A DNA stretch of 64,000 nucleotides, taken from Ligustrum vulgare. Taxonomy: Eukaryota; Streptophyta; Magnoliopsida; Lamiales; Oleaceae. Where the stretch lies: assembly GCA_963555705.1 (NCBI GenBank), contig OY743187.1:10058133-10122132 (forward strand). Direction: 5' to 3'. Shown one piece after another: positions 35,596-46,989 of this stretch (its first letter is position 1; each line of letters begins with the position of its first letter). The position numbers and the translations under genes were made by a program. Below the pieces are notes generated by a model. It had not been told where the DNA came from and did not search any database. It saw nothing but the letters and a program-made list of their open reading frames with translations.

Positions 35596-36091
35596 TCAGG
35601 GTTTTGTAACTGCAGTACGCCACATGCGTTCGTTTGTTCCAGCTATTTGTGATGTTACCTTTGCTATTTCCAAAACTTCGCCTGCACCAACCATGCTAAG
35701 ACTCTTTAAAGGGCAATCTTCTGTGGTAAGCCTTGTCTGATCCTTGAGAATGGCCTTAAAGTTCTGAATTTGCTGTTAAATGTCATTTGGAGGCAACCTC
35801 GTGTTTTATTATTTTTTTCATCTAATGTTAAATTTTGAGGTTGTATTCAATATCTACCAATTTTGAACAATTTTACTTTATAATAAAAAAATTAAAAATC
35901 ACCTCAGAATTTAAAAAAATGTGCCCAAAAAACTAAAATAAATCTATTGAAATAAAAAAATAACCCCCTAATAAGAATTCCACAACATAATAAACCAACA
36001 GAAAAAAAAAAAAAAGAATTCTCCCCTTTTTCTTTTCAAATGGTGGGCCCATTTATCTCTCCCACCATGCATTTCCTTTTTTGTCTTATTA

Positions 36092-36270
36092 GAGCCTGTT
36101 TGGTCCATGAAAATTTTTTATCACAACATTTAAATTCAATCTCAACCATCCATCTTTAGTCAAGTCCACAGTTTTTGACTTTTCAAAAATTTTTAAACTA
36201 CACATCCATCAATCAAAAAATAAAAAAATAACCACAAAAATATAAACTTTTCCATCGACCAAACATGTTC
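36092..36270. mobile_element. Tourist/Harbinger-like MITE, 179 bp, in LPAT2 intron 8
   Basis: The inverted ends are GAGCCTGTTTGGTCCATG and CATCGACCAAACATGTTC. TTA is on both sides (36,089-36,091 and 36,271-36,273). The same family occurs at 6463-6655. Confidence 0.75.
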
Positions 36271-37191
36271 TTAGAGGGTGAACAAAATTGTACTCTACGT
36301 AAAGGGCCACAACTAAACAAATAATGTGGCTACGTATGTGTAGGTATTCGACATTCATTGACCTGGAGTACCGAGTTACGATACTCTATGAATAATGGAA
36401 TTTTTTTCCTGCAGACCACATCTATGCAAAATATATACATATTTTAAAAAAAAAAATTCATTATGCAATAAAAATATATCAATTTTTTTTTTTTTTGTCT
36501 TGACCAGTATTTAACTAGAAAAATGAAAGCTGCAAATTTTTACACTATATACTAGCTTTTATACGCTAATAATTTGCTATTTTTCAGGTTCACGTGTACC
36601 TGAAGAGGCACTTGATGACGGATTTGCCAGAAACGGACGACGCTGTCGTGCAATGGTGTAGGGATGCCTTTGTGGCCAAGGTATGTCCTACATGATTGAA
36701 TCCCAGATTTAATGTTCACTAATTTTCAAATATTTTTGTCATTTTGAAGAATACTTTACTGAAAAAGAACATTTATCGTGTCTCAAGGAAGTAATTTACG
36801 GTGATCGGTTTATCTATTCACTTTTTGTAACTAGGATAAGTTACTGGACAAGCATATAGCTGAAAATTCGTTTGGCGAACAATTACAAGATACCGGCCGG
36901 CCACTCAAGTCCCTTGTGGTATATTCATGAATTCACAGATCTCATTAGTATGAATTCCACCGGTTCTCTACTAAACATTTAATTACCTTTCTTCCCCTGC
37001 CAATGCCATACCAGGTGGTTATTTCTTGGGCGATTTTGCTAGCATTCGCGGCCTATAAACTTTTCCAGACTTCATCACCTCTATCCTCGTGGAAAGGTCT
37101 CACTTTTTCCGCAATGGGATTGGCTATTGTCACAGTTCTCATGCAGATCTTGCTTCAATTCTCTCAGTCGGAACGATCAACCCCTGCCTAG

Positions 37192-38331
37192 GTCATCCAA
37201 TCAAAGCCAAAGGGTAGACTCTTTAGGGTACTCAATAAGTTAGTGAGAGTCTTTAGATTTTCATTAGTTTTCTTGCTTGGTATTTTGTGTTTCTAATTAT
37301 GGATGTATATGTTTGGCATGTAATATTGACCGGATTTTAATTTATTTTCGTCGTGGAAGAGATGGTGGAATGCTACATATTGTGCATAAACCATGGCTTC
37401 AAAAATGAGAAAGCATACAAGCTGAACTAGAAAATAAGTAGATATCATCCAAAAAAAAGTTTAGCAAGTCCAGTTTAAAAGAAGCTGAAATCATGTCGTA
37501 TTCACAAAACAATACGAGTGAACCAGCAAAATAAATTTCAAATATTAGTATACCGCTTTTTCGCAGTGGATCCGACCGAAAGATACACATCAGCAAATAA
37601 CATCTTAAAAGCATAACGGATACTTTTTCGATATTTACATTTATCATTCCACTTCACCTATGTCGGTATACAATTACGTAAAGTGTGTAGGTGAAAGATG
37701 GGAGAGAAAACTGAACAAGGATGAGAGAAGTCCTCGAAAAGGAGTGATAAAGAAGGCGATCAAATGAGCATTCAGGATGAAGATGGACAACAAGACGTAT
37801 GAATAGATATAGGTTTTTCTTTTCTTTTTATTCTATACAGATTTTTGGGGGAGAAAACCTCCCTTACGAACGTTGATAATTAGTTAGAGACGTTTTGTAA
37901 GGAGCTTCACCTAGGGATTGTAGTAGAATACTTCACTGTGAAATGGATGGAGGAAGTACATACTCTGCATTTTTTATGGGGATTAGACAACGTTGAACAA
38001 TATTAAAAATGAAAATGAAGCTAAAATCCCGTTCATTGTACACTACGCGTTGGCGTTCATGGAGCGAGGGTTCGAATTCTGACAAATGCTTTGAATTTGA
38101 CATCTTGTAGTGGAAATCAGTTAACAAACTTCAAACTCTGACTATCTGAAGTACATTCTGCGATTTACTTCCTTCACAAGGTTCTAGGAGCGAGGCAGTG
38201 TATGGGCCATCAAGGTTTCGCTCAACCTTTTTTTAACATGCACTGTAGGTTCGGCCCCAAGGTGGTTCGGTCCCATCATGAAGAGCACAGCATACTGTTG
38301 CTTTTTGAAGCCCTCTATAGACTTTGATTTC
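37192..38331. other. LPAT2 3' flank and intergenic sequence
   Basis: The first few hundred bases are probably the LPAT2 3'UTR. No other gene or recognised repeat was seen. Confidence 0.5.
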
Positions 38332-39139
38332 TGTTGGGCTTAAAATAGTTCCAGCCCATTTTAATTGTGAATTGAAAGGTGGAGGACTTTAGTGCAATTT
38401 CTAAAAGGTTAACCTACCTAACCTAATTAAATACACAATAATCAAGAGAGGCACATGGGTGTTTTTCCTTTTTTGCTGGAGAGAATTAAAAACAGAGGCA
38501 GCGTATTCATTTTACCCAGTCAGAGGCTGGGGCTGGTTCTTCATCTTCACGCGTACAGCAGCTGGGAAGAAAGAGAAGAAATTCTTTGGCCATTTTCTCT
38601 ACACATATTTACACAACAACAATGGAATAAAAGGTGCTATTTTCTTGTTATATTTTGGAGAAGAAAGTGTTGATTATTGTGTATTCTTCTTCTTCAAGAT
38701 TTAAGTTTCTCTAAGTATTATCTTAGAATGGTTTATGTGCCATTTAATCTCCATTATTGTTGTTGTTGTTGGGGTTCCATCTATTGTATTAGATGATGTA
38801 TGTTTTGGGTGCCAAGATTAATTCTTGAAGGCGTGTATTGGTTGCTTCTAGATTTAGGGCAAAAATCTAGGAAAGAAATATTGTATTCCTATTATTTGGT
38901 AATAGTGGAATTGTCGGTTTGCCCCGTCGATTTTCCCTTCTCATTGAAGGGTTTTACGACGTTAAATAATTATTGGTGTTATCGCTTTGGTATTTATAAT
39001 TTCGATATTCTATTGTTTGGATTGGCTTGATTGAGTTGTTGATTTCCTATTTTAATCACACGGAGTTTGAGGGGAAATATTTGGCGTTTGCTACTTGTGT
39101 TGGCAATTCCGTTTGTGGTCCGAATCTTTTTCCCCAACA
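38332..39139. mobile_element. Solo LTR, 808 bp
   Basis: The block starts TGTTGGGCTT and ends TCCCCAACA, the usual TGTTGGG...CCCAACA LTR ends, and is flanked by the perfect 5-bp duplication ATTTC (38,327-38,331 and 39,140-39,144). No internal retrotransposon sequence adjoins it, so it looks like the product of LTR-LTR recombination. Family (Copia or Gypsy) is not determined. Confidence 0.85.
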
Positions 39140-39385
39140 ATTTCCTCACCATTAGGCATTGACCATAAGATCATAATCTTGCTGTTAAATCAGAGGAAGC
39201 TGCATATTTCAGAACTTTTGAGTGTCAAGAAAAGATGAAATTGTGTAGTTGAACATCTTGAAAGCTCCGACCATATTTAGCACAATTTCATAGTCACGAA
39301 CCACCTCGGGTATAAGGACGTATATTTTAATCGCGGAGTTTCTTATGATTTAAGATATTTTCGATTAGGTTGTCATAGTTCGGAT

Positions 39386-39521
39386 CTGTTGCCCGTCATG
39401 AACAACATATTAGGACAGTATTTATTGAGAACTCACATGTGGATTCTCCTTTTTTGAGAATCCATATATGAATTCTATCTAATACACAGGAAAATTTTAT
39501 ATTGCTCGTGACGGGCAATAG
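39386..39521. mobile_element. Small inverted-repeat element, 136 bp
   Basis: Ends CTGTTGCCCGTCATGA and the complement of TCGTGACGGGCAATAG form 16-bp near-perfect inverted repeats. A GAGAATCC-type inner inverted repeat (GGATTCTC/GAGAATCC) lies at 39,442-39,468. No clear target duplication. Confidence 0.45.
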
Positions 39522-39839
39522 AGCATGCTCTTAGGTTATCATAATATTATTACAAATGATACAACAGTTCGTAAAGGGTAACAAATACTAGGTCTTAAGG
39601 GTTAATTCCCCGAGTTGAGGAGCTTTTTTCAATAGGATGTTGCCACCATCCATTAAGAACATGCTAATAAGATAAGACCGGACAATGTGATTTGAACTTC
39701 TTTTTCTTTCTTAATAGCGTTGAACATGTCAATATATATATTGCTAAGCCAAGTAATACTATATATCCATTATTCGGTGAGTTGTACAGTGAGGGTGGCC
39801 GGAGTGTGGACTCATTTTTGATGTTTTGGAATAAGGTAC

Positions 39840-40343
39840 TTGATCCGGGAAAATGCATACTTTGATGGAGGTATGAAAAAGAAGAAGACATTTACCGTTT
39901 CATTCCAAAGAGAAAACCGTGAAATTTCTTGCAGTTGTCAGTTGTTTGAGTTTCGAGGAATTCTTTGCAAACATTCTATCTTAGTATTTATTAATTGCGA
40001 TGTCGAATCACTTCCAGAAAAGTATATATTAAGGAGATGGAAGAGGAATGTTAGTAGAGCCCACACGAGGGTCCCAGTCAGTGGTGATGGTTGAGCATGC
40101 ACTCTTGGACAACTTAGATATGATCAATTGTGTAAAATATTTGCAAAGGTAGCCGACTCTGTAGCAGATGATGAAGAAAAAGCATTGGAGGTGATGCAAT
40201 GGATGGAAACTCGACTATTGACATCTAAAACGAGAAAAAAAATGAAACTAACATCGATTCTCAACAAACTATTCATGGAGCTTATCAGAGTGAGGAAGCA
40301 AGAAACATTGAGAGTGGGAGATTATAGATCCCAATTGTTCTAA
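39840..40343 (+). pseudogene. FAR1/FRS-like (MULE-derived) C-terminal fragment with SWIM zinc finger
   Basis: The frame encodes a FAR1-related C-terminal region: the SWIM finger CSCQLFEFRGILCKH, then LPEKYILRRWKRN. After an in-frame TGA near 40,092-40,094 it continues with YDQLCKIFAKVADSVADDEE and a Lys-rich helix, ending at 40,343. FAR1/FRS proteins are domesticated MULE transposases acting as transcription factors in light signalling. The N-terminal FAR1 and transposase-core parts are absent here. It is probably a dead gene fragment rather than a mobile one. Confidence 0.75.
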
Positions 40344-42284
40344 ATGAAAAGGAGCGCCTAGAAAAAATCACATAAAAAGTGCACTTGAAAGGACCACGAA
40401 GAAACTAAAGGTAATCCTTTTATTTCATTATCAACAATCATTCTTATCATATTTAATGTTGACTTAAGTACCTTTTTATGATGACCGGATTACTTCAAAA
40501 TAAAAGAAATGCAAGATCTCGATCCAAGACACACCACGTCAAAATGGAACATGCACTAAACCATCACATGATGCACTTCATCACCAAAATTGGAGTCCGT
40601 CTTTTGATTTGAACTTGGTTCCTCCACATGGGATGAATCAAATTTTATTTCCAATGCAAGTGCCATGTGACCATCCCTCGCAAGACGACGGCAATTTATA
40701 ATGCTTTAGTGTCAATTTGCCAATATTCTTTTGTGAAGTCATGTTATAGCTATTTTGTATAGTCTCCCTAGGATAATCTATATCAAGTTTTTTGCAAGGT
40801 AAATTATGGCTTGCTTGAAGAGCATATTATTCCACTTTTGCTCATATTTTGTATATTGTTAAGTTTTTGATAAGTTAATATATTTTATATACACCTTTTT
40901 GAAATAGTGGATCTGTTATCTTAAGTTTTGTTGAGATGTGGGCAAGCTTTATGATCTAGTGTTTTGTTGGTCTAAAAAATGTTGGAGACTTAATCTAGAA
41001 CCTGAGTCACATTCTCATGATGTATTTATGAATTTTTGTCTTCACTTTTATGAATGCAGGGTGAATATGAGCCAATGAGTATGATAATTTTCAACATGGT
41101 TCCATTAACACTACCAAGCAACTTATTTAATGGCAGTAAATTGACACAATCTTTTACCTTGGGGGCATCTGTTATGCGCCAATGTTTATGTTTCACAGTG
41201 AGATCAGTTTACTGCATTGAATGGCAGTAAATTGATGGTCAAAAATTGCACAAAAACAATATATTGGAGCCCCTGTGACTGCTGCACCATGCAAGTGTTA
41301 TAGCAAGAAATTCTTTTCTCAAGCTTCATTAAAAATATGAAGGAAAAAGCAAGAAATTCAAAAGAAATATGTAGGAAAAAATTAGAGAACTGTTATATGA
41401 CTTGAATCTAATAAATTCCAAGTTTTCATTACATTAACAACCATTCTCAAGCTTGCACAAAAATGTTTCAAAAGGTCACAATTCTATTTCAAAATAAAAA
41501 TGGATACAAGAACTCTTCTTCAAAATCCTCAAATTTACACAAGAACTATTCAAGCAAAATACACAGATGTGCTACTTTCTCTTCGATCCTATCCTACCAA
41601 GAGTTTCGAAATCACACTTTCACTTCGATTCACCAAACTTTGCTCTCTCCCACACACACAGACTGTGCGTTAGGACTTCGTAGACCCCGATCCTGAATCC
41701 TCCACCAACGCAAACCCATATCCCGAATCCAATTCTCCGCAGCCCCCAATTATGAATTGAACCTTGATTCTTCCTCTGAGCCCTAATCTCCCTGATTGTA
41801 GGTGGAAGAAAAATACAGAGCTCAAACCGCAAGTTTAAGATAGAGGCCGCTCAAGAGAAAAATGGGGTTGTCAAATTTCCGCAATGAGTTGAGACGTTGC
41901 ATGTGTCTGTGAGTATGAATTCATTTTTTTTTTTTTTTACTAGCCGCTTAAGTCAGGGGTAAATTCGTCAATTTATGCTCAAGTGTAAAGAATTCGGTGT
42001 AATGTTATGGCTCAGTAGCGAGATTGATATAAAATAGCATCCGTTTGGTAAAATTAACATGTAGGTATGACATTTAACATCTGTTATATTGTCTACGTAT
42101 CAGTGTTTAATTAATAAATATTAACACATGCATTCTCGATGATGTAAACCAAACAATTTTACCTATTCCTCCAGGAATTTCCTTCCACAAAATATACGTT
42201 CCGGATTCACCAGTGGGCTCGGGTTTACATCGATCAACCCGTTTCCACCTCCCTCTTTCGCCCGCCCTAGCGTAAAGATTTCTA
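40344..42284. other. Intergenic sequence, no supported gene
   Basis: Short open frames at 41,463-41,832 occur on both strands over C-rich text and are not protein-like. The TATCCCGAATCC and GCAGCCCCCAATTATG stretch could be a relic of a 5' gene region, but nothing can be named. Confidence 0.5.
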
Positions 42285-42292
42285 TGCACTCA

Positions 42293-42354
42293 AAACCCTA
42301 AACCCTACTAGTTTGTCTGCAAAATGCAATTGCCTCCATCCTAAATAAACCCTA
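42293..42354 (+). promoter_or_regulatory. Telo-box cluster upstream of the dyskerin pseudogene
   Basis: AAACCCTA occurs at 42,293-42,300, overlapping again at 42,300-42,307, and at 42,347-42,354. In plants these telo-boxes mark promoters of ribosome-biogenesis and translation genes, and dyskerin belongs to that group. They lie 30-90 bp before the ATG. Confidence 0.7.
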
Positions 42355-42384
42355 ATTTGTCCATTTCCCACTCCATCTTCAGCC

Positions 42385-44227
42385 ATGGCTGATGTTCAGG
42401 TATCACGCTCCGAGACTAAGAAGAAGAAAAACAAATCTAACAAATCCGACCCGCTAAACCCCCACATGTGATGAGAAGGAGACCACTGATTTCTTGATAA
42501 AGCCCCAGAGCTATACTCCCGCCATTGACACTTCCCAGTGGCCGATTCTGCTAAAAAACTACGACAAATTGAATGTACGTACAGGACACTACACTCCCCT
42601 CCCTTCTGGTTACTCCCCCTTGAAACGCCCCTTGCCTGAGTATGTTAAATATGGTGTTTTGAATCTCGATAAGCCCGCGAACCCGTCGTCCCATGAAGTT
42701 GTGGCGTGGATTAAGCGCATTTTACGAGTTGAGAAAACTGGGCATTCGGGGACTTTGGACCCGAAAGTTACTGGGAATTTGATTGTATGTATTGATCGAG
42801 CTACGCGTTTGGTGAAATCCCAGCAGGGAGCTGGGAAAGAGTATGTTTGTATTGCTAGATTGCATTCGAAAGTGCCTGAGGTTGCGAGAGTGGCGAGGGC
42901 GCTTGAGACTTTGACGGGCGGTTTTTCAGCGTCCCCCACTTATTTCTGCTGTGAAGAGATAGCTTAGGAAAAGGACTATTTATGAGAGTAAGTTGATAGA
43001 GTATGATGCTGATAGGCATTTGGTTGTGTTCTGGATCTCATGTGAGGCAGGGACTTATGTGAGGACTCTGTGTGTGCATTTGGGGCTTTTGTTGGGTGTA
43101 GGAGGGCATCTGCAGGAATTAAGGAGAGCGGCGTCGGGGATTATGGGGGAGAAGGATAACATGGTTACAATGCACGATCTCATGGATGCACAGTGGATGT
43201 AGGATAATTATAGGGACGAGAGTTATTTAAGGAGGGTGATTATGCCATTGGAAGTGGTTTTGACTAGTTATAAGAGGTTAGTGGTGAAGGATTCTGCAGT
43301 AAATGCTATATGTTATGGTGCAAAGTTGATGATTCCAGGGTTGTTGAGGTTTGAGAATGATATTGAGGTTGGAGAGGAAGTTGTGTTGATGACTACCAAG
43401 GGTGAGGCAATTGCTTTGGGGATTGCAGAGATGACAACTGTGGTGATGGCAACGTGTGATCATGGAACGGTTGCGAGGATTAAGAGGGTGGTGATGGATA
43501 TTGGATAGGGATACTTATCCCAGGAAATGGGGGTTGGGACCGAGGGCATCAATGAAGAAGAAACTGATCGTGGAGGGGAAGTTGGATAAGCACCGGAAGC
43601 CAAATGAGAATACCCTGGTTGAGGAATGTTGTCCTGCCTACTGGAGGTGACTCTATGGTTGCTCGCCTTGCAGCAACTGCAGAGCCACAGCAGGCTACTC
43701 CACTGAATGTGGCAAGTGCTGTGGACGAGGTTGAGAAGAAAAAGGAAAAGAAACGCAAGTACAAGCACAAGGAGGATAAAGAGAAGGGACTTCAGCGCAA
43801 ACTAGACGAGGTTGATATTTTCCCTTTTCCAGATGATGTTGAGAAAGCTAAAGTCTCTTTGGAAGCTGAAGAGATCATGCAGGTAAAAGAGAAGGTTGAA
43901 TTGAAGAAGGTAGATGAGGTTGATACTGTAAAAGTTGAGAAGAAAGAGAAAAAAGAGGGTGTTGATGATGCTGTTGATGTTAGTGGCGAGAAATCAAAAA
44001 AGGATAAGAAAAAGAAGGGTAAAGCCAATGCTGATTCTGGGTTCTCACGTGAGGAGAAGTCTGAAAAAAAGAAGAAAAACAAGGATGCAGAGAATGGCAA
44101 CTCTGTTTTACCTGTTGATGATGCAAATAGAAGTGAGAAGGAAAAGAAAAAAAAAAAAAGCACAAAGACAGAGAACAGGAGTAGGCGTGCGGATATGCCA
44201 TTTGCATTTAGATTGTTTGTATCTTAA
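42385..44227 (+). pseudogene. CBF5: Dyskerin / CBF5 (NAP57) H/ACA pseudouridine synthase pseudogene
   Basis: Intronless and close in sequence to plant CBF5, the catalytic subunit of H/ACA snoRNPs in the nucleolus. The TruB-type motif [12 protein letters not shown] with its Asp is kept, as are the PUA-domain region ([14 protein letters not shown]) and the Lys-rich tail. Breaks along the frame: a shift near 42,470-42,490; a 2-nt loss near 42,920; TAG at 42,960-42,962; TAG at 43,200-43,202; a 7-nt gain near 43,505; and a loss of about 8 nt near 43,610. The longest open parts are 42,494-42,967 and 43,604-44,227. Plant CBF5 is itself intronless, so a retrocopy and a decayed duplicate cannot be told apart here, though upstream telo-boxes favour a duplicate that kept its promoter. 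Confidence 0.9.
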
Positions 44228-45614
44228 CACATTTTATCGCCACCTTGAGCTTTCAGCTGTAGTTTTGGTTTAATAATATGATAGTTTTAGCATGTTTGTT
44301 ATGTTTATTAAGGTCTTGTACTCACAAGATTTGCAATGTTCTTAATTTTCTAATCTATAGAAACATCACCTCGAGCATTTCTAGTACTCCAAGAGTATCG
44401 AGACTCGATACTCCTGTCCAATGGGGAACTATTAACTGGTTTTTTGGCCCTTGCAAGGGGGCAATCCTTTATTGGTCAGAAGTACGAGACTGGAGCATTT
44501 GAAATTTTTTCTATCCTTTTATATTAATGCTTAATGGTATTTACTTGTTCAATCCGGATATTTGGGAACTTTCTCTATTAGATGGTGCTGCAATTCGTGG
44601 ACTGTGGAGAAGTTCTTGCTTACAGGACTCTCAGTGGGGAAATACTACTCTATAGTTCTGGTTTTTCTAGGATTTCAGCATCTAGTTTCTAGTACTGAAG
44701 TTCACTCTTTCTAGACTAATCAAATTCTTGAAGATACTGTTTCAGCACCTTGTTCCTTTAGGACGGTGTCTAGTAGGTTATCCACTTTGAGTTGTAACGG
44801 TTCCTGGTTTCTGCATAATTATACGATTGCAGATAGCATGTCTTAAGAAGTGATACCTAGACATGCGGAGACGAAGCAGAGCATCTTCAGATTTCAGCAA
44901 TTTTCGTACTGCTGCATAATCTGTTGGCAGGTAAGGCATAACTCGGAGAACCAAAACATCATCTTGAAAAGGTGCAAGATTCTCTAAAGAAAAAGGTTTG
45001 TTCCTTATTTTGAATAGTTTAAATTTTTCTTTTTAATTTGAATAATTGGAAGTTAATTTTATAATATAACAATATTATTAAGATTGAGGGTTTGTTACTT
45101 TGTTTGATACAATTTTGCTAAATTTTTATGATGTCTGTTATAAATAGAATGTGAGGCATATAAATGATATTGAAATTGATCAAAAAAGTTACCATGTTTA
45201 TATTCTAATTAACCGAGGAGTTTTGACAGTGTTCTAGAATTGATTATCGGAGGTTTTTGAGACTCGCTTTCGTTCACTGAGTGGGCTTGAGGCTTGTGTC
45301 GAGAGTGTTTAGCTCAAGGGATAGTCTCCGAGTATGATCAGATTACAGATTTTAGTAAGAAAGTACAATTTTATAAATTTTCATCAAAATAATATTATTC
45401 AGTATTATAAAATGTCTCAACGAGATCGAATGACCCTTCTTTTAATATAGGTGTAACCCTAAAAAAATGTAACGAGATCGAAAAACTCTTCTTTTGATAT
45501 AGGCGTAACCCTAAAAAATGTTCAAACTCGACTTAAATGTACACCTGTATATGTTGCACCTGTTCAAAATCCATACTGAACTCAAAATGTTCCAAGTTAA
45601 TCCTTGAACTTTAG
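44228..45614. other. 3' flank of the CBF5 pseudogene and intergenic sequence
   Basis: No gene or recognised repeat. I did not see a poly(A) tract just after the pseudogene, as a retrocopy would have. Confidence 0.5.
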
Positions 45615-46058
45615 GGTGCGTTTGATTCTCGTAATTTTTCATGGAAAATATGATTTTTCATGTGAATTTTCAACTTTGCGTTGTTTGGTTGCCTAAATTT
45701 TTCATGGAATTCATTTTTCCACTTATCTCGAAATTCGGTATTTTCCTTATTTTGAATGAATTCATTTTCGAAGGGAGGGAAAAGGTTTTATTTTTCATGA
45801 AAAATCTTATACCATTTTCGTTACGTTTGATCATTTTTGTTATTGTTAATTGATTTATTTATTTTCTAAAAATTAACATTATTATTATCAAGTACAAATG
45901 TGTGAAAAAATTAAAAAAAATATTTTTTTTATTAAAATAGATCAATTTTACTTTATTTTCCATGAAAAATAATGTCAATCAAACAACAAAAATTGAAAAA
46001 TTCTCTACTTTTTTCACCTAAAAAATTAAACCAATCAAACACATTACCCTTCTAATTC
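45615..46058 (+). mobile_element. MITE of the GTGTTTGATT family, about 444 bp
   Basis: It starts AGGGTGCGTTTGATTCTC and ends AATCAAACACATTACCCT, forming inverted ends. Repeated TTTTCATGGAAAA blocks occur inward. A diverged relative lies in the opposite orientation at 48,690-49,118. Together they bracket the zinc-finger gene. Confidence 0.6.
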
Positions 46059-46455
46059 TCAGGAATTCAATTCCCTCAAATTCATTTTCTTTCCACCCAA
46101 ATTTCACTCTCTCAAACGCACAATTAGTATTCCTTTTTTATTCACCCATCCGTCGAAACAAATAGCAAGGGATTTTATTATCAGCATGTCAATAATAATT
46201 CTCCATTGATAAGTACATCGATGCAACAAAACCTGAAGTGCAACAATAACACAGAACGCACAATAATGAGATGCGCTAATACAAATGCCACAACATATAC
46301 ACAGAAACAAACCAACGGAACTCATCGACAACCCCAAAGTTCAAAGATCACAAAGATGCCCCCAAACTGCTTGGTTTACACCATCCAGGGAGCAGGGAGG
46401 CACATCAAGGAGAGCATTATATTTGGGTTCATAAACATTTAAAGCGTCCTTCCTG

Positions 46456-46974
46456 TTAGATCTTGTCGAGCTTCTCCGCTTTAACAGTAGGATTTGCTTT
46501 GGCTATAACATCCCGAGCAGCCATCTGGTAGTCAAACGAGCAATTGTGTTTGTCGGAGTAACGATGAACTGAACAGAAGAGATAGCCACACCTGCAACTG
46601 AAACCTGTTAAACCCACGCGCTTATGGCAAGTCGTGCACCTGTTTGGGCCGTCTTTCGTCTTTACCTCTGAACTGTGACCTGGAAATAAATCAGACAACG
46701 CGTGTTTAGATGCAGCCTTCGAATCCACTCTTCCAGCTTGCACATCCATTGCGCCAGTCATGATTGGCTCTTTTCCATTACTGCCTGAGCTGCCATTAAC
46801 TAAGTTCTCGATGGAAGAAGCTGCGAGTTTGGTGTGTTGCTGTTTCATGATAGTGTCTTTGTGGCATTTGGAGCACATATTCATGGTAGCTGCAGTTCCG
46901 AAGAAGCCACAGTTGTTGATGCAAAGAATGGGGCATTCTGGTGCTTGGCAGCCAGTCTCTTTTGAAGTCTCCAT
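46456..46974 (-). CDS. A20/AN1 zinc-finger stress-associated protein (SAP family)
   Basis: 172 residues, ATG at 46,974, TAA/TAG-type end at 46,456. The open frame extends upstream, but [13 protein letters not shown] at 46,974 is the usual SAP start, and a TTTCAG-like acceptor for a 5'UTR intron lies just above it. The A20 finger is at residues about 9-35 ([27 protein letters not shown]). The AN1 finger is at about 107-150 ([33 protein letters not shown]). Length and two-finger order are standard for plant SAPs, cytosolic/nuclear proteins linked to abiotic stress and ubiquitin signalling. No break was seen; it is the most compact intact gene here. Which SAP member it is cannot be decided by eye. 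Confidence 0.93.
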   Translation of the reverse strand: METSKETGCQAPECPILCINNCGFFGTAATMNMCSKCHKDTIMKQQHTKLAASSIENLVNGSSGSNGKEPIMTGAMDVQAGRVDSKAASKHALSDLFPGHSSEVKTKDGPNRCTTCHKRVGLTGFSCRCGYLFCSVHRYSDKHNCSFDYQMAARDVIAKANPTVKAEKLDKI

Positions 46975-46989
46975 TAATGCAAAAATCCT

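Larger units (their letters stand above)
31859..37191 (+). pseudogene. LPAT2: 1-acyl-sn-glycerol-3-phosphate acyltransferase 2 (LPAT2); 11 exons, exon 7 split by a MITE
   Basis: Exons: 31,859-31,939; 32,203-32,325; 32,859-32,898; 32,994-33,067; 33,140-33,199; 34,679-34,756; 34,900-35,221; 35,600-35,725; 36,598-36,680 extended left to 36,588; 36,835-36,918; 37,015-37,191. All have GT..AG borders and matching phases. LPAT2 makes phosphatidic acid from lysophosphatidic acid and acyl-CoA in the [10 protein letters not shown] (exon 4) is the NHX4D acyltransferase motif and FVEGTRFT (exon 7) the second. N-terminal and C-terminal hydrophobic segments suit an ER membrane protein. A 155-bp hAT MITE plus its 8-bp duplication (34,932-35,102) adds 163 nt to exon 7, shifts the frame and stops translation after about 173 residues. 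Apart from it, exons encode 364 residues, about 25 short of the Arabidopsis protein at the C-terminus. Identity is sure; activity is unlikely for this allele. Confidence 0.85.

Noticed and set aside
41463..41832. Frames of 70-77 codons on both strands
   Set aside because: C-rich, proline/serine or glycine-rich translations without any domain, no ATG context or splice pattern; treated as chance.
43792..44207. Minus-strand Phe/Ser-rich frames opposite the CBF5 tail
   Set aside because: Antisense shadow of the Lys-rich coding region.
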